Shown here piece after piece: positions 9,205 through 17,644 of a stretch of DNA of 27,172 nt. The stretch is from IMG/VR virus record IMGVR_UViG_3300030117_006216, positions 1 to 27,172 of that record. One strand, written 5' to 3'. Numbering within the stretch: the first letter of the stretch is position 1; each line of letters begins with the position of its first letter. The notes beneath the pieces are model-generated. The model was not told the origin of the DNA, ran no database searches, and saw only the letters and a list, made by a program, of their open reading frames with translations. Both the position numbers and the translations under genes were made by a program. The DNA is from a virus.

Positions 9205-9507
9205 CTATCTCCCATTAGAGAATTTATCCATTTTTTCTGATACCTTACTTAAATTTTTTGGTATTCTAATTTGCATTCCCGGTGGTATATGCAAAGATCC
9301 TTTTCCTAATCCATTTGCTTCTGCTATGATCCACCAATATGAATCTAAGCCATAATACTGGTTTGCAAGCAGATCCAATCTGTCACCATATTTACTAATT
9401 ATTAATATATCACTTACATCTACGGGTATACTAGGATTAATTGTTGTTTTTAGAGCCTTCTTACCGTTCTTTAGTGCTATATTTGTATTTTTATATCTAT
9501 TTGGCAT
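9205..9507 (-). CDS. gp53: LysM-domain baseplate wedge protein (gp53-like)
   Basis: 100 residues. After a basic N-terminal stretch, residues about 36-86 form one LysM-type fold: ILIISKYGDRLDLLANQYYG, then YWWIIAEANGL and LHIPPGMQIRIP. In contractile tails a short LysM-like protein (T4 gp53 and its relatives) clamps baseplate wedges rather than binding peptidoglycan; no signal peptide or lytic domain is present here, which fits that use. The gene sits 4 bases after the 1435-residue gene and 2 bases before the 1555-residue gene, with SD AGGAT. T4 gp53 is longer (about 196 residues), so this is a minimal LysM version; the exact gp53 name is an inference from domain and context. Confidence 0.8.
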   Translation of the reverse strand: MPNRYKNTNIALKNGKKALKTTINPSIPVDVSDILIISKYGDRLDLLANQYYGLDSYWWIIAEANGLGKGSLHIPPGMQIRIPKNLSKVSEKMDKFSNGR

Positions 9508-9511
9508 ATTA

Positions 9512-12500
9512 TTATAATCCTATAAAATCAAGTATTTGTTGACCTGTTCCACCAGCCTCACCTTCCTTATTAGTAACCGCACTATCCCAACCCTGAAAGA
9601 ATTCACGCTTAAATGGATTCTGTGCAGTAGCAGGCCCAAAGTGAGTTCCAAGTGCACTTTTATTATTACCCCCTAATACGGTATATCCTAAACTTAAATC
9701 AACTATATGTGGTAATTGTGCTAGTAAATCACCCCTAGTATCTGGATTTTCCGGGTCAAATTCATTAACCATATAACTCTTATCATTTTTTCTTGCTGCC
9801 GGATATGGACTTTCCTGTTTTGTTGGGATGAATCCTGATGCTGCTCCTAGAGGATCATTTATTACATTAGTTACAGTAGATATACTGTTACCTAAATTAC
9901 TAAATGGTCCACCCGCTCCTTCCTGTTGATTTATTTCCCAAGGAGAATCATCCGGTATAGTAATTGTTAATGCATTTAAAAATCCAGGTGCTTGAATTAT
10001 ATAATCACCTATTGTCATTTCCATCATAGGTCCTGTCATAAATCTTCCCGATTCATATCCTGCAGGATAACACATTCCAATCAATTTATTTATTTTTTTC
10101 CACATCCAATACATATCTTGAGCCGCTAACGCAGCTACTTTTAAATTAAATGATATTGTTCTAGCAGAAGCACCATTGTATTGAAATACCGGGTCAGGGC
10201 GTCCTATATAATTATATTGAGCCCAATTTGGTTGTACAGAATCTGTTAATCCAGAAATATATGCTCTAAACCTCCAAGCTTGGTCATTTACAACATCTTT
10301 CATTTGGAAATTTATAAAATCCTTTTTAGCTTCATCGGCTAGTTGTTCTCCTGTATAAAAATCTTCCATAGTGATATCATCACCTGTTCCAGGAATATGT
10401 TTATAATATAATTTTCTATCAAGACCTGGTTTACCCGATTCAGGATAACCATATCTTTTATGCATATTATTTTCTATATAATTTGCCGCACCTGATAATC
10501 CTACATGGATAGCACCCATATCTGATATAAACATTCTGAAGTCATTAAATCTAATCATTCCAGTGTCTACTATTTCAGATGCCATTTGAATAGCTGGATA
10601 ATGTAGTACAGACCAATATTTTCTAGCACTTAAACCTGTGATCGTTGATAGTAGATCGCCTCCGCCCGGTGAAAATTGATTTACCATACCGCCAAATCTT
10701 CCTACAGCGCCGGTTGCCGAATCTCCAGGCAATCCCCTATGAGTTCCTTTTGGTGGATTATTACTTAACTGTACTGCAAATCTATTGTGTTGCATCCACC
10801 ATCTTTTTATAGTATCATCTATACCTGAAGCATCTAGCTGATCTTTTATGTTTGCAATGTTATCTAAAGGATTTAGGTTATTAAGAATATTTCCAACAGT
10901 AGAACGTTGTTTAGTATTTTGGGTAAATATATCCATCATCCTTTCTTCATAGGTTTTACCACCCATTGAACTTAGACCAGCTCCTACAGAATCAAATAAT
11001 TGGTTATCTTCATCGTAAGGATTAAGAAATAAATTACCAGAATCAGGACCAAAAAATGCATCTTGAAGTGCTGATCCTAAGGATGGGTTAACACCAGTAA
11101 CTTGTTGGAAAGATGAACCTAAACCTCCTGCTGTTCCTGCTTTTGGACCATACATTTTTGGACCATACTTATAACCATCTGACCATCTATAATATTTTTC
11201 TACAAATAATTGATCTCCATCTAACCAAGATATATGTTTTTTACCCATTGGTTTTCTAAAGGATATTAAAGTTGCATTTTTTCCTGAGCCTGCTGTAGTG
11301 CCTGTTTCCCACCAATCAAAAATATTAGTTCTTCCCAATCCATATCCATATGTAGCTATATCAGCTTCTGGTTGATATCCTGGGTGGTTATATACTAAAT
11401 TTTCTTCAATGCTTTCATATTCATCGGCGCCTAATTCAGTGGCTGATAATATCCAAGATGACATTCCATTTGTTAGATATCTATATGGATTAACAAATCC
11501 AGGTGTTCCACCACCTACTGCTGAAAATGAAGCAATTCCTGAACCCCAATTAGAATTTGGATTGCCCATCATAGTATAATATGACCATGGGTTATTCTGA
11601 TTAAATTCATGTTTATAATCTTGCGATTCATCCAGATACTGTGAGAATGAATTATTTACAGACATATCAGGATTAGGATGCAATCCGCCCGGTCTATAGA
11701 AATCTAAAGGTGAAGATTTAACATCTCCTAGGCTTAAAATATCATCACCAAATCTATTTAATCCCTCATATAAATCAGAATCCATCCAATATTGTAATTG
11801 ATTATTAAATAAAGAACTAAAGGAATAATCACTATTAATAGAAGTAATAGTTATTGAATTATATACACCATTTGCAATACTTACATAATCTGTATTTTCT
11901 AAGCCACCATTATAAGCTGATTTATTTCTAGTAAACTGATCGGTGTATTTAGCAGATGTATCAAAATAATTTGTTGAATTATTTTCATCAAAGTATATAC
12001 TAGGATTATCATATGAAGAACCATCAATTCCTGTATATCGTGATACTGTTGCTAATGAGTGCTGCCAATTGTTCCAACCACCGGTCATAGCAAAGTATGA
12101 ACCATTATTATTATAATTTATATACCCTTGATAGTAATCATTATTTACATCAAAATAATTTACTGTAGGGTCATTTTGTGCAATACTAAATATACTTGGA
12201 TTATCATCTCCATTTTGGATCCATTCATATTCTGATAATTCTGTATTTCCTAATGACCAATTCCATGAAGGGCCTGTTAGTACTAATTGCTTACCATTAA
12301 ATTGTGGATTAAATCCAACAGTCATTATCGGATTATCTAAATTAAAGAAATTTTGAGTATCTTCAAATAGTCTATATGTATTATTTATTGAATTTATTTT
12401 ACCTTTGACTGTCATTTTTTCATTAGTCAATGAAACCATATTTAAAAAATTATAATCTGTCTCTAATGGGACTGGTCTTACTGTTATACCAACATTAGGA

Positions 12501-13819
12501 TTTGTTCTTGGGATAAATCCTAATTTAAGACCTGCTAGGCCAACACTTCTTGCTAAAACCTGGAATGCATTTGAAATTGTTGGCTGTGTTACTGCTTCAT
12601 TATCACCCATTGCGTCAAAGAAATTTATACCACCTATACGTTGATCTGACCAACCTATATTCATCGTCCCATTACCATACTGATCTCCTTGTGGATCGTG
12701 ATTTAGAAAACCAGCTATTGCTTTTTGATGATCTGAAAAGAAATTAGTAATATCTCCAAATTGCATTTGATATGACGGCATTCCTGTCCATCCCGGTGGA
12801 TGAATCATAGTTGGTGATGGGAGATTTGTCTCTAATACTCCAGCAGGATTTTCTATAACTTTATTAGCATCCGTGAAAAACCTAAGACCATCTGTATCGG
12901 GATAAGCCGCTTTTACATCAGACTCTGTAAATATAGAATCAGATTCTAGAATAGAATCTAAATCCAATTCATAAGGTATAGATATATTTGAACCGTGAAC
13001 TCTAATTTTTGGGTTATGGCTATCATATCCTATTATTGCCATATTATCCGATTTTTCTGTTCCTATTTCATTATCTAAATTTACTGTATCTCTCAGTGGA
13101 GTAAAATATCTAGATATTCTATCAATTGTATAACCAATAGGGGCATATGCTACTGTATTATCAGGATCAAATTTAGATACAATTTTAGAAACATTATTAG
13201 AAGTTTCCAAATATCTGGTTGTAAATGATCCTGCCGAATGGTATGGCTGAGATAATTTATCGATATCAAATTTTGATGCACCTCCTAATTCTGCCAATGC
13301 TCCTTCACCAATATCTAAAGAATATAAACTATTATTTATATTAGGTGATTGATTATTAGTGTATCCTGATATAGCAATTTTTGTTGGAGTTATTCCAACC
13401 TTTGTAGCAGTTGGTTCCATAAGTTTTGGCGTGACCCCTTGCTTAACTGGTGTCGCGGACATTGCAATCGGTTCAACAGCAGTTTTCGCTGGGGTCGGTG
13501 CCAATTCATTTAATTTTATATCTACATTTTCATGTCTTCCTGTTGCTATTGATTTAACAGGTTCTATATTACTACTATGTCTTCCTGATATTTTAGAAGT
13601 ATTTTGTATTTCGCCCAATCTTGAATTAGGTTTATATCCACCAGTCGATGGATCATATACGGAACCTACCCCCCTACCATCATTTGGAATTTTATATTGT
13701 TTCGGCTTAGCACTATAATTTGAGGCCTGTGGTCCGCTAACTCTTTTTTCTAGTTTCCCACCAGCTGGTTGCTTTTTGAAAGCCTTCGTTAAGTCTGATT
13801 TTAGATCCAATAATCCCAT
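9512..13819 (-). CDS. Large baseplate or tail structural protein with conserved C-terminal domain
   Basis: 1435 residues. The N-terminus (1-150) is low-complexity Thr/Pro/Lys with loose repeats of the form TPVKxGVTP. A long middle part (about 500-900) is extraordinarily rich in Asn, Tyr, Ser and Gly, suggesting repeated beta structure. Residues about 1184-1299 are the best-conserved part: FRAYISGLTDSVQPNW, YIGRPDPVFQYNGASARTIS, MWKKINKLIGMCYPAGY and GFLNALTITIPDDSPWEI. That pattern recurs in T4-like phage tail proteins that sit at the tube end of the baseplate. No signal peptide or membrane span is seen. SD GAGGA is 9-10 bases before the ATG. Its place between tape measure and LysM gene fits a tube-initiator or baseplate role (T4 gp48/gp54 position), but homology to those was not established. 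Confidence 0.8.
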   Translation of the reverse strand: MGLLDLKSDLTKAFKKQPAGGKLEKRVSGPQASNYSAKPKQYKIPNDGRGVGSVYDPSTGGYKPNSRLGEIQNTSKISGRHSSNIEPVKSIATGRHENVDIKLNELAPTPAKTAVEPIAMSATPVKQGVTPKLMEPTATKVGITPTKIAISGYTNNQSPNINNSLYSLDIGEGALAELGGASKFDIDKLSQPYHSAGSFTTRYLETSNNVSKIVSKFDPDNTVAYAPIGYTIDRISRYFTPLRDTVNLDNEIGTEKSDNMAIIGYDSHNPKIRVHGSNISIPYELDLDSILESDSIFTESDVKAAYPDTDGLRFFTDANKVIENPAGVLETNLPSPTMIHPPGWTGMPSYQMQFGDITNFFSDHQKAIAGFLNHDPQGDQYGNGTMNIGWSDQRIGGINFFDAMGDNEAVTQPTISNAFQVLARSVGLAGLKLGFIPRTNPNVGITVRPVPLETDYNFLNMVSLTNEKMTVKGKINSINNTYRLFEDTQNFFNLDNPIMTVGFNPQFNGKQLVLTGPSWNWSLGNTELSEYEWIQNGDDNPSIFSIAQNDPTVNYFDVNNDYYQGYINYNNNGSYFAMTGGWNNWQHSLATVSRYTGIDGSSYDNPSIYFDENNSTNYFDTSAKYTDQFTRNKSAYNGGLENTDYVSIANGVYNSITITSINSDYSFSSLFNNQLQYWMDSDLYEGLNRFGDDILSLGDVKSSPLDFYRPGGLHPNPDMSVNNSFSQYLDESQDYKHEFNQNNPWSYYTMMGNPNSNWGSGIASFSAVGGGTPGFVNPYRYLTNGMSSWILSATELGADEYESIEENLVYNHPGYQPEADIATYGYGLGRTNIFDWWETGTTAGSGKNATLISFRKPMGKKHISWLDGDQLFVEKYYRWSDGYKYGPKMYGPKAGTAGGLGSSFQQVTGVNPSLGSALQDAFFGPDSGNLFLNPYDEDNQLFDSVGAGLSSMGGKTYEERMMDIFTQNTKQRSTVGNILNNLNPLDNIANIKDQLDASGIDDTIKRWWMQHNRFAVQLSNNPPKGTHRGLPGDSATGAVGRFGGMVNQFSPGGGDLLSTITGLSARKYWSVLHYPAIQMASEIVDTGMIRFNDFRMFISDMGAIHVGLSGAANYIENNMHKRYGYPESGKPGLDRKLYYKHIPGTGDDITMEDFYTGEQLADEAKKDFINFQMKDVVNDQAWRFRAYISGLTDSVQPNWAQYNYIGRPDPVFQYNGASARTISFNLKVAALAAQDMYWMWKKINKLIGMCYPAGYESGRFMTGPMMEMTIGDYIIQAPGFLNALTITIPDDSPWEINQQEGAGGPFSNLGNSISTVTNVINDPLGAASGFIPTKQESPYPAARKNDKSYMVNEFDPENPDTRGDLLAQLPHIVDLSLGYTVLGGNNKSALGTHFGPATAQNPFKREFFQGWDSAVTNKEGEAGGTGQQILDFIGL

Positions 13820-13839
13820 TTATTTATATCCTCAAATTA

Positions 13840-15861
13840 TTATCGTGCTTGTGTTGCTGCCATAGCTTGAGCTCTACCAACAGCATGTCCGTCTAAGTAT
13901 ACTTTTCCACCCTGTAATATAGCACTAGTAAGTGCATCTAATCTAGCGACAACAGGTCCTAGATCAAAATTATAAGTTATAGGTTGTGGGGCTGTTTTAC
14001 CCATTAACCCTTCACCTCTATGTGAAATATATGAAGCTCCACCTGCGGCCTCTTTTACTGCTATTAATGTATCTGATGGATGTATATGTATCGGTGGTGC
14101 ACCTGGTCTAATAATAGCATCACCAACAGATATTCCTCTACCAATCTGTCCACCTACCATAGCTCCCATAGGGCCTCCTAACATTCCACCGATTGCCATT
14201 CCTGCCATTCCTCCCCATCCTCTACCACTTTGACCGCCTGATATATCTTTAACATTTTGATATGCTGTATATACACTACCTAAGACACCTAGCAATCCGC
14301 CCATAGAAGATCTTGCCCCCATTGCCGCAGAAGATACACTACCTAATCCTGTAACAACCTGGGCTATACCAGAAATCATTCCGCCAAATTTTACAGCCGC
14401 AATAGCTCCTAATACTATTTGCCAATTTTTCATTCTTCCCTGACCTTGACCTAACCACTGAATAATTTGTTGAAGGGTAGAAGCTACGCTAGTAAGTGCC
14501 TCTCTTAACATAGCCATTCTGTTTCCAGATGTTGCAAAATCACCAACCCATGTTACTGCTTGCTGAAGCCACTGTGCAATTTGCATGGCAGCTGATTTGA
14601 TTTTATCCAATCCAGATCGACCTGATGAATCTACTTGAGTCATCCAAGCCCTAAATGCCTGAACAGGGCCTGACATAACACCAGAAAATGCTACACTAAT
14701 ATCCCTAATAACCCTATTCATCTGTTCCATAAATGTAGTAGATACCTGAACCATTCTATCATTAGCGTCTTGTCTTTTCCTAGCTTGAATTTCTGCCTGA
14801 GATTCAAATCCAGCCATTTTTTGTAGTTCAGATACACTCATACCCAATGCCTGTGCATATGCCTGACGTTGCATTGGTAATAATTTTTCAAATTCAGCTT
14901 GCGTTCCTACCAAACTTTTTAATTCACGCATCACTGCAGCTTGGTCACCTAAAAACGATGCTGAACGTAATCTTTCTAAATTTAGATTTTTACCTAATAA
15001 TACAGATGCTTCCATTTCACTTGCAATGGATTGTTCTATATTCATCATATTATTCATGATAGAAGCTACACCTTCTAATGTAGTTCCTAATTGTGAAGCT
15101 TGTACTACTGCTTGAGATAAAGCTTGTGGATTTGCCCCCATCGTTGATGCTACTGCGTCAGATATATTTGATAACTGTTGCATCATTACATTAATAGGGA
15201 CCCCATTAGCCTGTGCTAAATTTGTAGCATATCTTAAAGTGCTCATAGCTAATTTGTTTGCCTCTTCTTTTGAAGTAGCTAAACCTTGGCTCATTTGCAA
15301 TATAGAAGTATATGCACTCGTAAACTCGTCTTTTGATGCACCACCGTGTAATGATAGTTGCGTAATCTGACCAACAGCTTCAGTGGATACTTGTGAAAAA
15401 CTACCCATAGACTGTCCCATTTGGGTAATAATACTTGTAATTTGATCGCCTCTAACACCCATATGATGCCATTTATCAGTAAGCGAACCAACTGCTGCAT
15501 CAAATCCTTGGAGGTTAGAAACTCCTGAACCTATAGCTCGTTGAACATTCATAGAACGATTTTCTACTTCAGTCATACGAGAAACTGCAGTGGCTAATAA
15601 TCCAACTATAAGGGTAAGTGGATTAAACATAAATCGCAAAAAGTTTGCACCTATATTTCCTAAGATTCCACCAAACCCACCAAGACTTTGACCAATTTCA
15701 TCTATTTTATCAGCTGTATTACTTACCGGATTCATCACGTTAGCGGCCCATGCGCCACCAAAAGCAGCTGCCATAGAACGCATAGAGTTCATAAAGCTTC
15801 TACCCTGTGAATCCGCTTGCCCTAAATCATTTACTATTTTTCCTGACCAGTCTTGTGACAT
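13840..15861 (-). CDS. Tail tape measure protein (gp29-like)
   Basis: 673 residues, mostly Ala/Gln/Met/Ser-rich helix, with a hydrophobic span at 73-93 (FLRFMFNPLTLIVGLLATAV) and a Gly/Met-rich hydrophobic stretch at about 548-576. These are features of tape measure proteins, which set tail length and leave the tube at ejection. The segment near 577-600 (GDAIIRPGAPPIHIHPSDTL) matches the short beta motif common near tape measure C-termini. If about 1.5 angstrom per residue applies, the tail would be roughly 100 nm, near T4 (gp29 has 590 residues). It directly follows the two-ORF chaperone-like locus, the canonical position. Start at 15861 has SD AGGAG 7 bases upstream, partly inside a hairpin. 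T4 equivalence is by role. Confidence 0.85.
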   Translation of the reverse strand: MSQDWSGKIVNDLGQADSQGRSFMNSMRSMAAAFGGAWAANVMNPVSNTADKIDEIGQSLGGFGGILGNIGANFLRFMFNPLTLIVGLLATAVSRMTEVENRSMNVQRAIGSGVSNLQGFDAAVGSLTDKWHHMGVRGDQITSIITQMGQSMGSFSQVSTEAVGQITQLSLHGGASKDEFTSAYTSILQMSQGLATSKEEANKLAMSTLRYATNLAQANGVPINVMMQQLSNISDAVASTMGANPQALSQAVVQASQLGTTLEGVASIMNNMMNIEQSIASEMEASVLLGKNLNLERLRSASFLGDQAAVMRELKSLVGTQAEFEKLLPMQRQAYAQALGMSVSELQKMAGFESQAEIQARKRQDANDRMVQVSTTFMEQMNRVIRDISVAFSGVMSGPVQAFRAWMTQVDSSGRSGLDKIKSAAMQIAQWLQQAVTWVGDFATSGNRMAMLREALTSVASTLQQIIQWLGQGQGRMKNWQIVLGAIAAVKFGGMISGIAQVVTGLGSVSSAAMGARSSMGGLLGVLGSVYTAYQNVKDISGGQSGRGWGGMAGMAIGGMLGGPMGAMVGGQIGRGISVGDAIIRPGAPPIHIHPSDTLIAVKEAAGGASYISHRGEGLMGKTAPQPITYNFDLGPVVARLDALTSAILQGGKVYLDGHAVGRAQAMAATQAR

Positions 15862-15868
15862 AAGTATA

Positions 15869-15898
15869 CTCCTATCTGATAATAAATATCAGGATAGG
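15869..15898 (-). promoter_or_regulatory. Leader hairpin overlapping the ribosome-binding site of the tape measure gene
   Basis: On the minus strand CCTATC-C-TGATA pairs with TATCA-GATAGG around a five-base loop, an 11-bp stem with one bulged C. The last three stem bases are the AGG of the AGGAG SD (15869-15873). The loop region contains ATATTTAT, the core of the late-gene element. The fold could lower translation of the tape measure, or the stem could be a regulator-binding site; only the pairing itself is seen. Confidence 0.5.
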
Positions 15899-15907
15899 TG
15901 AATTCTA

Positions 15908-16171
15908 TTAAGATTTAGGGCTTATATTAGGTCTAAACACATCCTTAGGATTATTTGAGATATCCTTATTTTGCATCTGCCTTTTGTCTATTTCCTTTTG
16001 CTGTAGTTCGTTATAATTATTTATATAATTAATATAAGCTCTTCGCATCCAAACAGGCATATTATATACCTCGGAATGTGGAAATCCACCCTTTCCATGA
16101 TAAGTTAAATCGAATACTTCCTGAAATACTTTTTTTCTATTGGTTTGATTTAGGCCAAAAAAACCCGGCAT
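15908..16171 (-). CDS. Overlapping ORF, probable frameshift extension of the gp26-type protein (tail assembly chaperone-like)
   Basis: 87 codons, of which residues about 6-55 (GLNQTNRKKVFQEVFDLTYH, then GGFPHSEVYNMPVWMRRAY and NYINNYNE) look like a small helical chaperone-type domain with a hydrophilic tail. It overlaps the end of the 285-residue gene by 35 bases in the +1 frame. Its only ATG lies inside that overlap and has no SD (upstream reads TTGGCATTGCCAATAG). A GGG-TTT-TTT-T run lies within the overlap, so it is more likely reached by frameshifting than by new initiation. The fused product would be about 361 residues. This copies the G/GT arrangement placed just before tape measure genes in many long-tailed phages. 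Independent translation remains possible. Confidence 0.8.
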   Translation of the reverse strand: MPGFFGLNQTNRKKVFQEVFDLTYHGKGGFPHSEVYNMPVWMRRAYINYINNYNELQQKEIDKRQMQNKDISNNPKDVFRPNISPKS

Positions 16172-16994
16172 CTATTGGCAATGCCAACGTCGCAGTATGA
16201 TCACACTCTGAACATTCAAAGTCTATATTGAAGTTTACATCAGGTTGAACAGTATTAATATATTCTCTTAGTGCGTAGGAGTCTCTAGATAGAAATTCAT
16301 TATCTACAAAATTTGTGATATATTTTTTATCCTCATTATCATCTACTGATACAATCATATGTTTTAATCTAGTAGTTATTTCTGGATTTACACCACTTTT
16401 ATTAATCTTACGTCTTGCGTCTAATTCTCTTTGAACGGCTTTTTCAATTTTATGGGTGGCTAAAATAAATTTAATTTTTCTTTTAGATGCAGGTAATTCC
16501 CAATCAATAAATCCGTCAGTTCCCATTTTTGATAAAGTATCCTCATCAAATTTATTTTCTCCCAAATCAGATAGGTTTACATTCATTTGGTTTTTAGCAC
16601 CACAGTTTGGACAAGTAACCTCGAATCTATAATCTGCACCATATCCTAGAATACGTGAAGCTATCATAATAGCATTTTTATCACCAACTATAAGATCGTT
16701 ATAATTAATAGGAGATATAATTAAAGATTTAAATAGTTCATCTAAAACAGTTCCCTTTTTAATTAAATTAACAGATGTAAGTATATCTTCCTCCTTGGCT
16801 GTCATATACTTCATTTGTATTTTACCCGATGATAGTGGGTTATCCTTAGGATATGCTAACCCCTTACTAGGTAATTCCACGACTTCAGTTGGAAATTGAT
16901 ACTTTTCCTCAGTAATAGATTGTTGTATTGCTTGCTTTTTTAATTGTTCATCCGTCAATTGACCCGGATATGAATCATCATAATTCTTGCTCAT
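16137..16994 (-). CDS. gp26: T4 gp26-type baseplate/tail assembly protein with zinc-ribbon cysteines
   Basis: 285 residues. The N-terminal part holds VVELPSKGLAYPKDNPLSSG and IQMKYMTAKEEDILTS, typical of the T4 baseplate protein family that includes gp26. A first cysteine pair C128-P-N-C131 and a second C261-S-E-C264 frame the central domain and probably bind one zinc. The protein ends DAGFFWPKSNQ, a common ending of the family. T4 gp26 has 208 residues, so this is longer. It begins a new transcription unit after the tube terminator, with the SD AAGGAGA 9 bases before the ATG. In T4, gp26 and its neighbour gp51 help hub assembly; here the following overlapping ORF and the tape measure suggest tail assembly chaperone work. 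Confidence 0.85.
   Translation of the reverse strand: MSKNYDDSYPGQLTDEQLKKQAIQQSITEEKYQFPTEVVELPSKGLAYPKDNPLSSGKIQMKYMTAKEEDILTSVNLIKKGTVLDELFKSLIISPINYNDLIVGDKNAIMIASRILGYGADYRFEVTCPNCGAKNQMNVNLSDLGENKFDEDTLSKMGTDGFIDWELPASKRKIKFILATHKIEKAVQRELDARRKINKSGVNPEITTRLKHMIVSVDDNEDKKYITNFVDNEFLSRDSYALREYINTVQPDVNFNIDFECSECDHTATLALPIDAGFFWPKSNQ
16157..16166 (-). other. Candidate +1 (or -2) ribosomal frameshift site
   Basis: In the 285-residue gene the codons read GCC GGG TTT TTT TGG, a run of seven T. Slipping forward one base re-pairs both Phe codons perfectly (TTT TTT) and continues GGC CTA in the 87-codon frame. A -1 slip would not enter that ORF. The zero-frame stop TAG follows 17 bases later. 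A homopolymer of seven is also a place where sequencing could lose or gain a base. Confidence 0.55.
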
Positions 16995-17026
16995 AACATT
17001 ATCTCCTTATTATATAACTTATCATA

Positions 17027-17035
17027 TATAAATAT
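17027..17035 (-). promoter_or_regulatory. ATATTTATA late-gene element upstream of gp26-type gene
   Basis: The minus strand reads ATATTTATA, followed by TATGATAAG. It lies 32 bases upstream of the ATG and just after the gp19 terminator, where a promoter for the next unit is needed. On the plus strand it is TATAAATAT, so relative to the gene it is the reverse complement of the T4 late -10 box. Confidence 0.5.
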
Positions 17036-17057
17036 ATATGTCCTTAAAAAAGAGGTC

Positions 17058-17089
17058 AAAAAAAACCCTACTTTTAGTAAGGTTTTTTT
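17058..17089 (-). terminator. Rho-independent terminator after the tail tube gene
   Basis: The minus-strand RNA folds AAAACC-U-UACU / AGUA-G-GGUUUU with an AAA loop and a run of eight U. The U-G pair in the stem exists only in the minus-strand RNA (it is a C-A mismatch on the plus strand), which supports leftward use. It lies about 20 bases after the gp19 stop. Confidence 0.85.
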
Positions 17090-17108
17090 CTTTATAGCGA
17101 TGCGTATA

Positions 17109-17600
17109 TTAGTATTGTAATATTGCGTAATCGTAAGCTACACCAATACCTACTGTAAGAGCTTGGTCAGCTGAAGCCCAATCCAAATCACCAAATGACA
17201 CGTTAGTAGCAAATGCACCTTTAAGGGTCCATTCCTCTACCTTATCACCTACAGGTCCTAGTACATTAATCGTAATATCCTTTTTATAAAAATCAGAATA
17301 TCCATCTCTACCTGTAACAGATTCATGTCCTAATCTTACCCACTCCATAGCTGCTTGAGCTGCAGATGGTACGATTGGGTCATATAATTCAATTTGTATA
17401 TCTTGCCACGTTGCTTTACCCTTCACTTTATGTGATACATTAATGTGCGGCATCTCAACAGTTCCCATCGCAATAGATGGTCTACTAGCTTTTCTTATCA
17501 AATATGCTGGAACACCTTCCAAATATAGAATAAATCTATTTGCCTGTTTGGGTTCAAACGGTGTAAAAAACATTTCATTTGGGTCTATTATTTGAGCCAT
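17109..17600 (-). CDS. gp19: Tail tube protein gp19
   Basis: 163 residues, the same length as T4 gp19. It carries the tube protein pattern: an N-terminal stretch ANRFILYLEGVPAYLIRKAS, then MPHINVSHKVKGKATWQDI, IELYDPIVPSAAQAAMEWV and a C-terminal beta part ending GVAYDYAILQY. It forms the hexameric inner tube through which DNA passes, built on the baseplate and inside the sheath. No signal peptide or cysteine is seen. SD AAGGAGA is 9 bases before the ATG, with an ATATTTATA element 19 bases upstream, so it may have its own promoter besides read-through from the sheath gene. It is followed by a strong terminator, fitting the end of a high-expression unit. Confidence 0.95.
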   Translation of the reverse strand: MAQIIDPNEMFFTPFEPKQANRFILYLEGVPAYLIRKASRPSIAMGTVEMPHINVSHKVKGKATWQDIQIELYDPIVPSAAQAAMEWVRLGHESVTGRDGYSDFYKKDITINVLGPVGDKVEEWTLKGAFATNVSFGDLDWASADQALTVGIGVAYDYAILQY

Positions 17601-17619
17601 TTATTATCTCCTTATCAAT

Positions 17620-17628
17620 TATAAATAT
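17620..17628 (-). promoter_or_regulatory. ATATTTATA late-gene element upstream of gp19
   Basis: The minus strand reads TAGATATTTATAATTGATAA, the element preceded by G and followed by a TGAT block. It fills the short gap between sheath and tube genes, 19 bases before the tube ATG. Confidence 0.5.
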
Positions 17629-17644
17629 CTACTTCCACACATTT

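Noticed and set aside
9205-9507. LysM protein as a cell-wall lytic enzyme
   Set aside because: It has only one LysM-type fold, no catalytic domain or signal peptide, and lies between baseplate genes.
13821-13828. TATAAATA on the minus strand, correct orientation for a T4 late promoter
   Set aside because: It ends 1 base before the ATG of the 1435-residue gene, so transcripts would start inside the gene; it is probably just the A/T-rich SD spacer.
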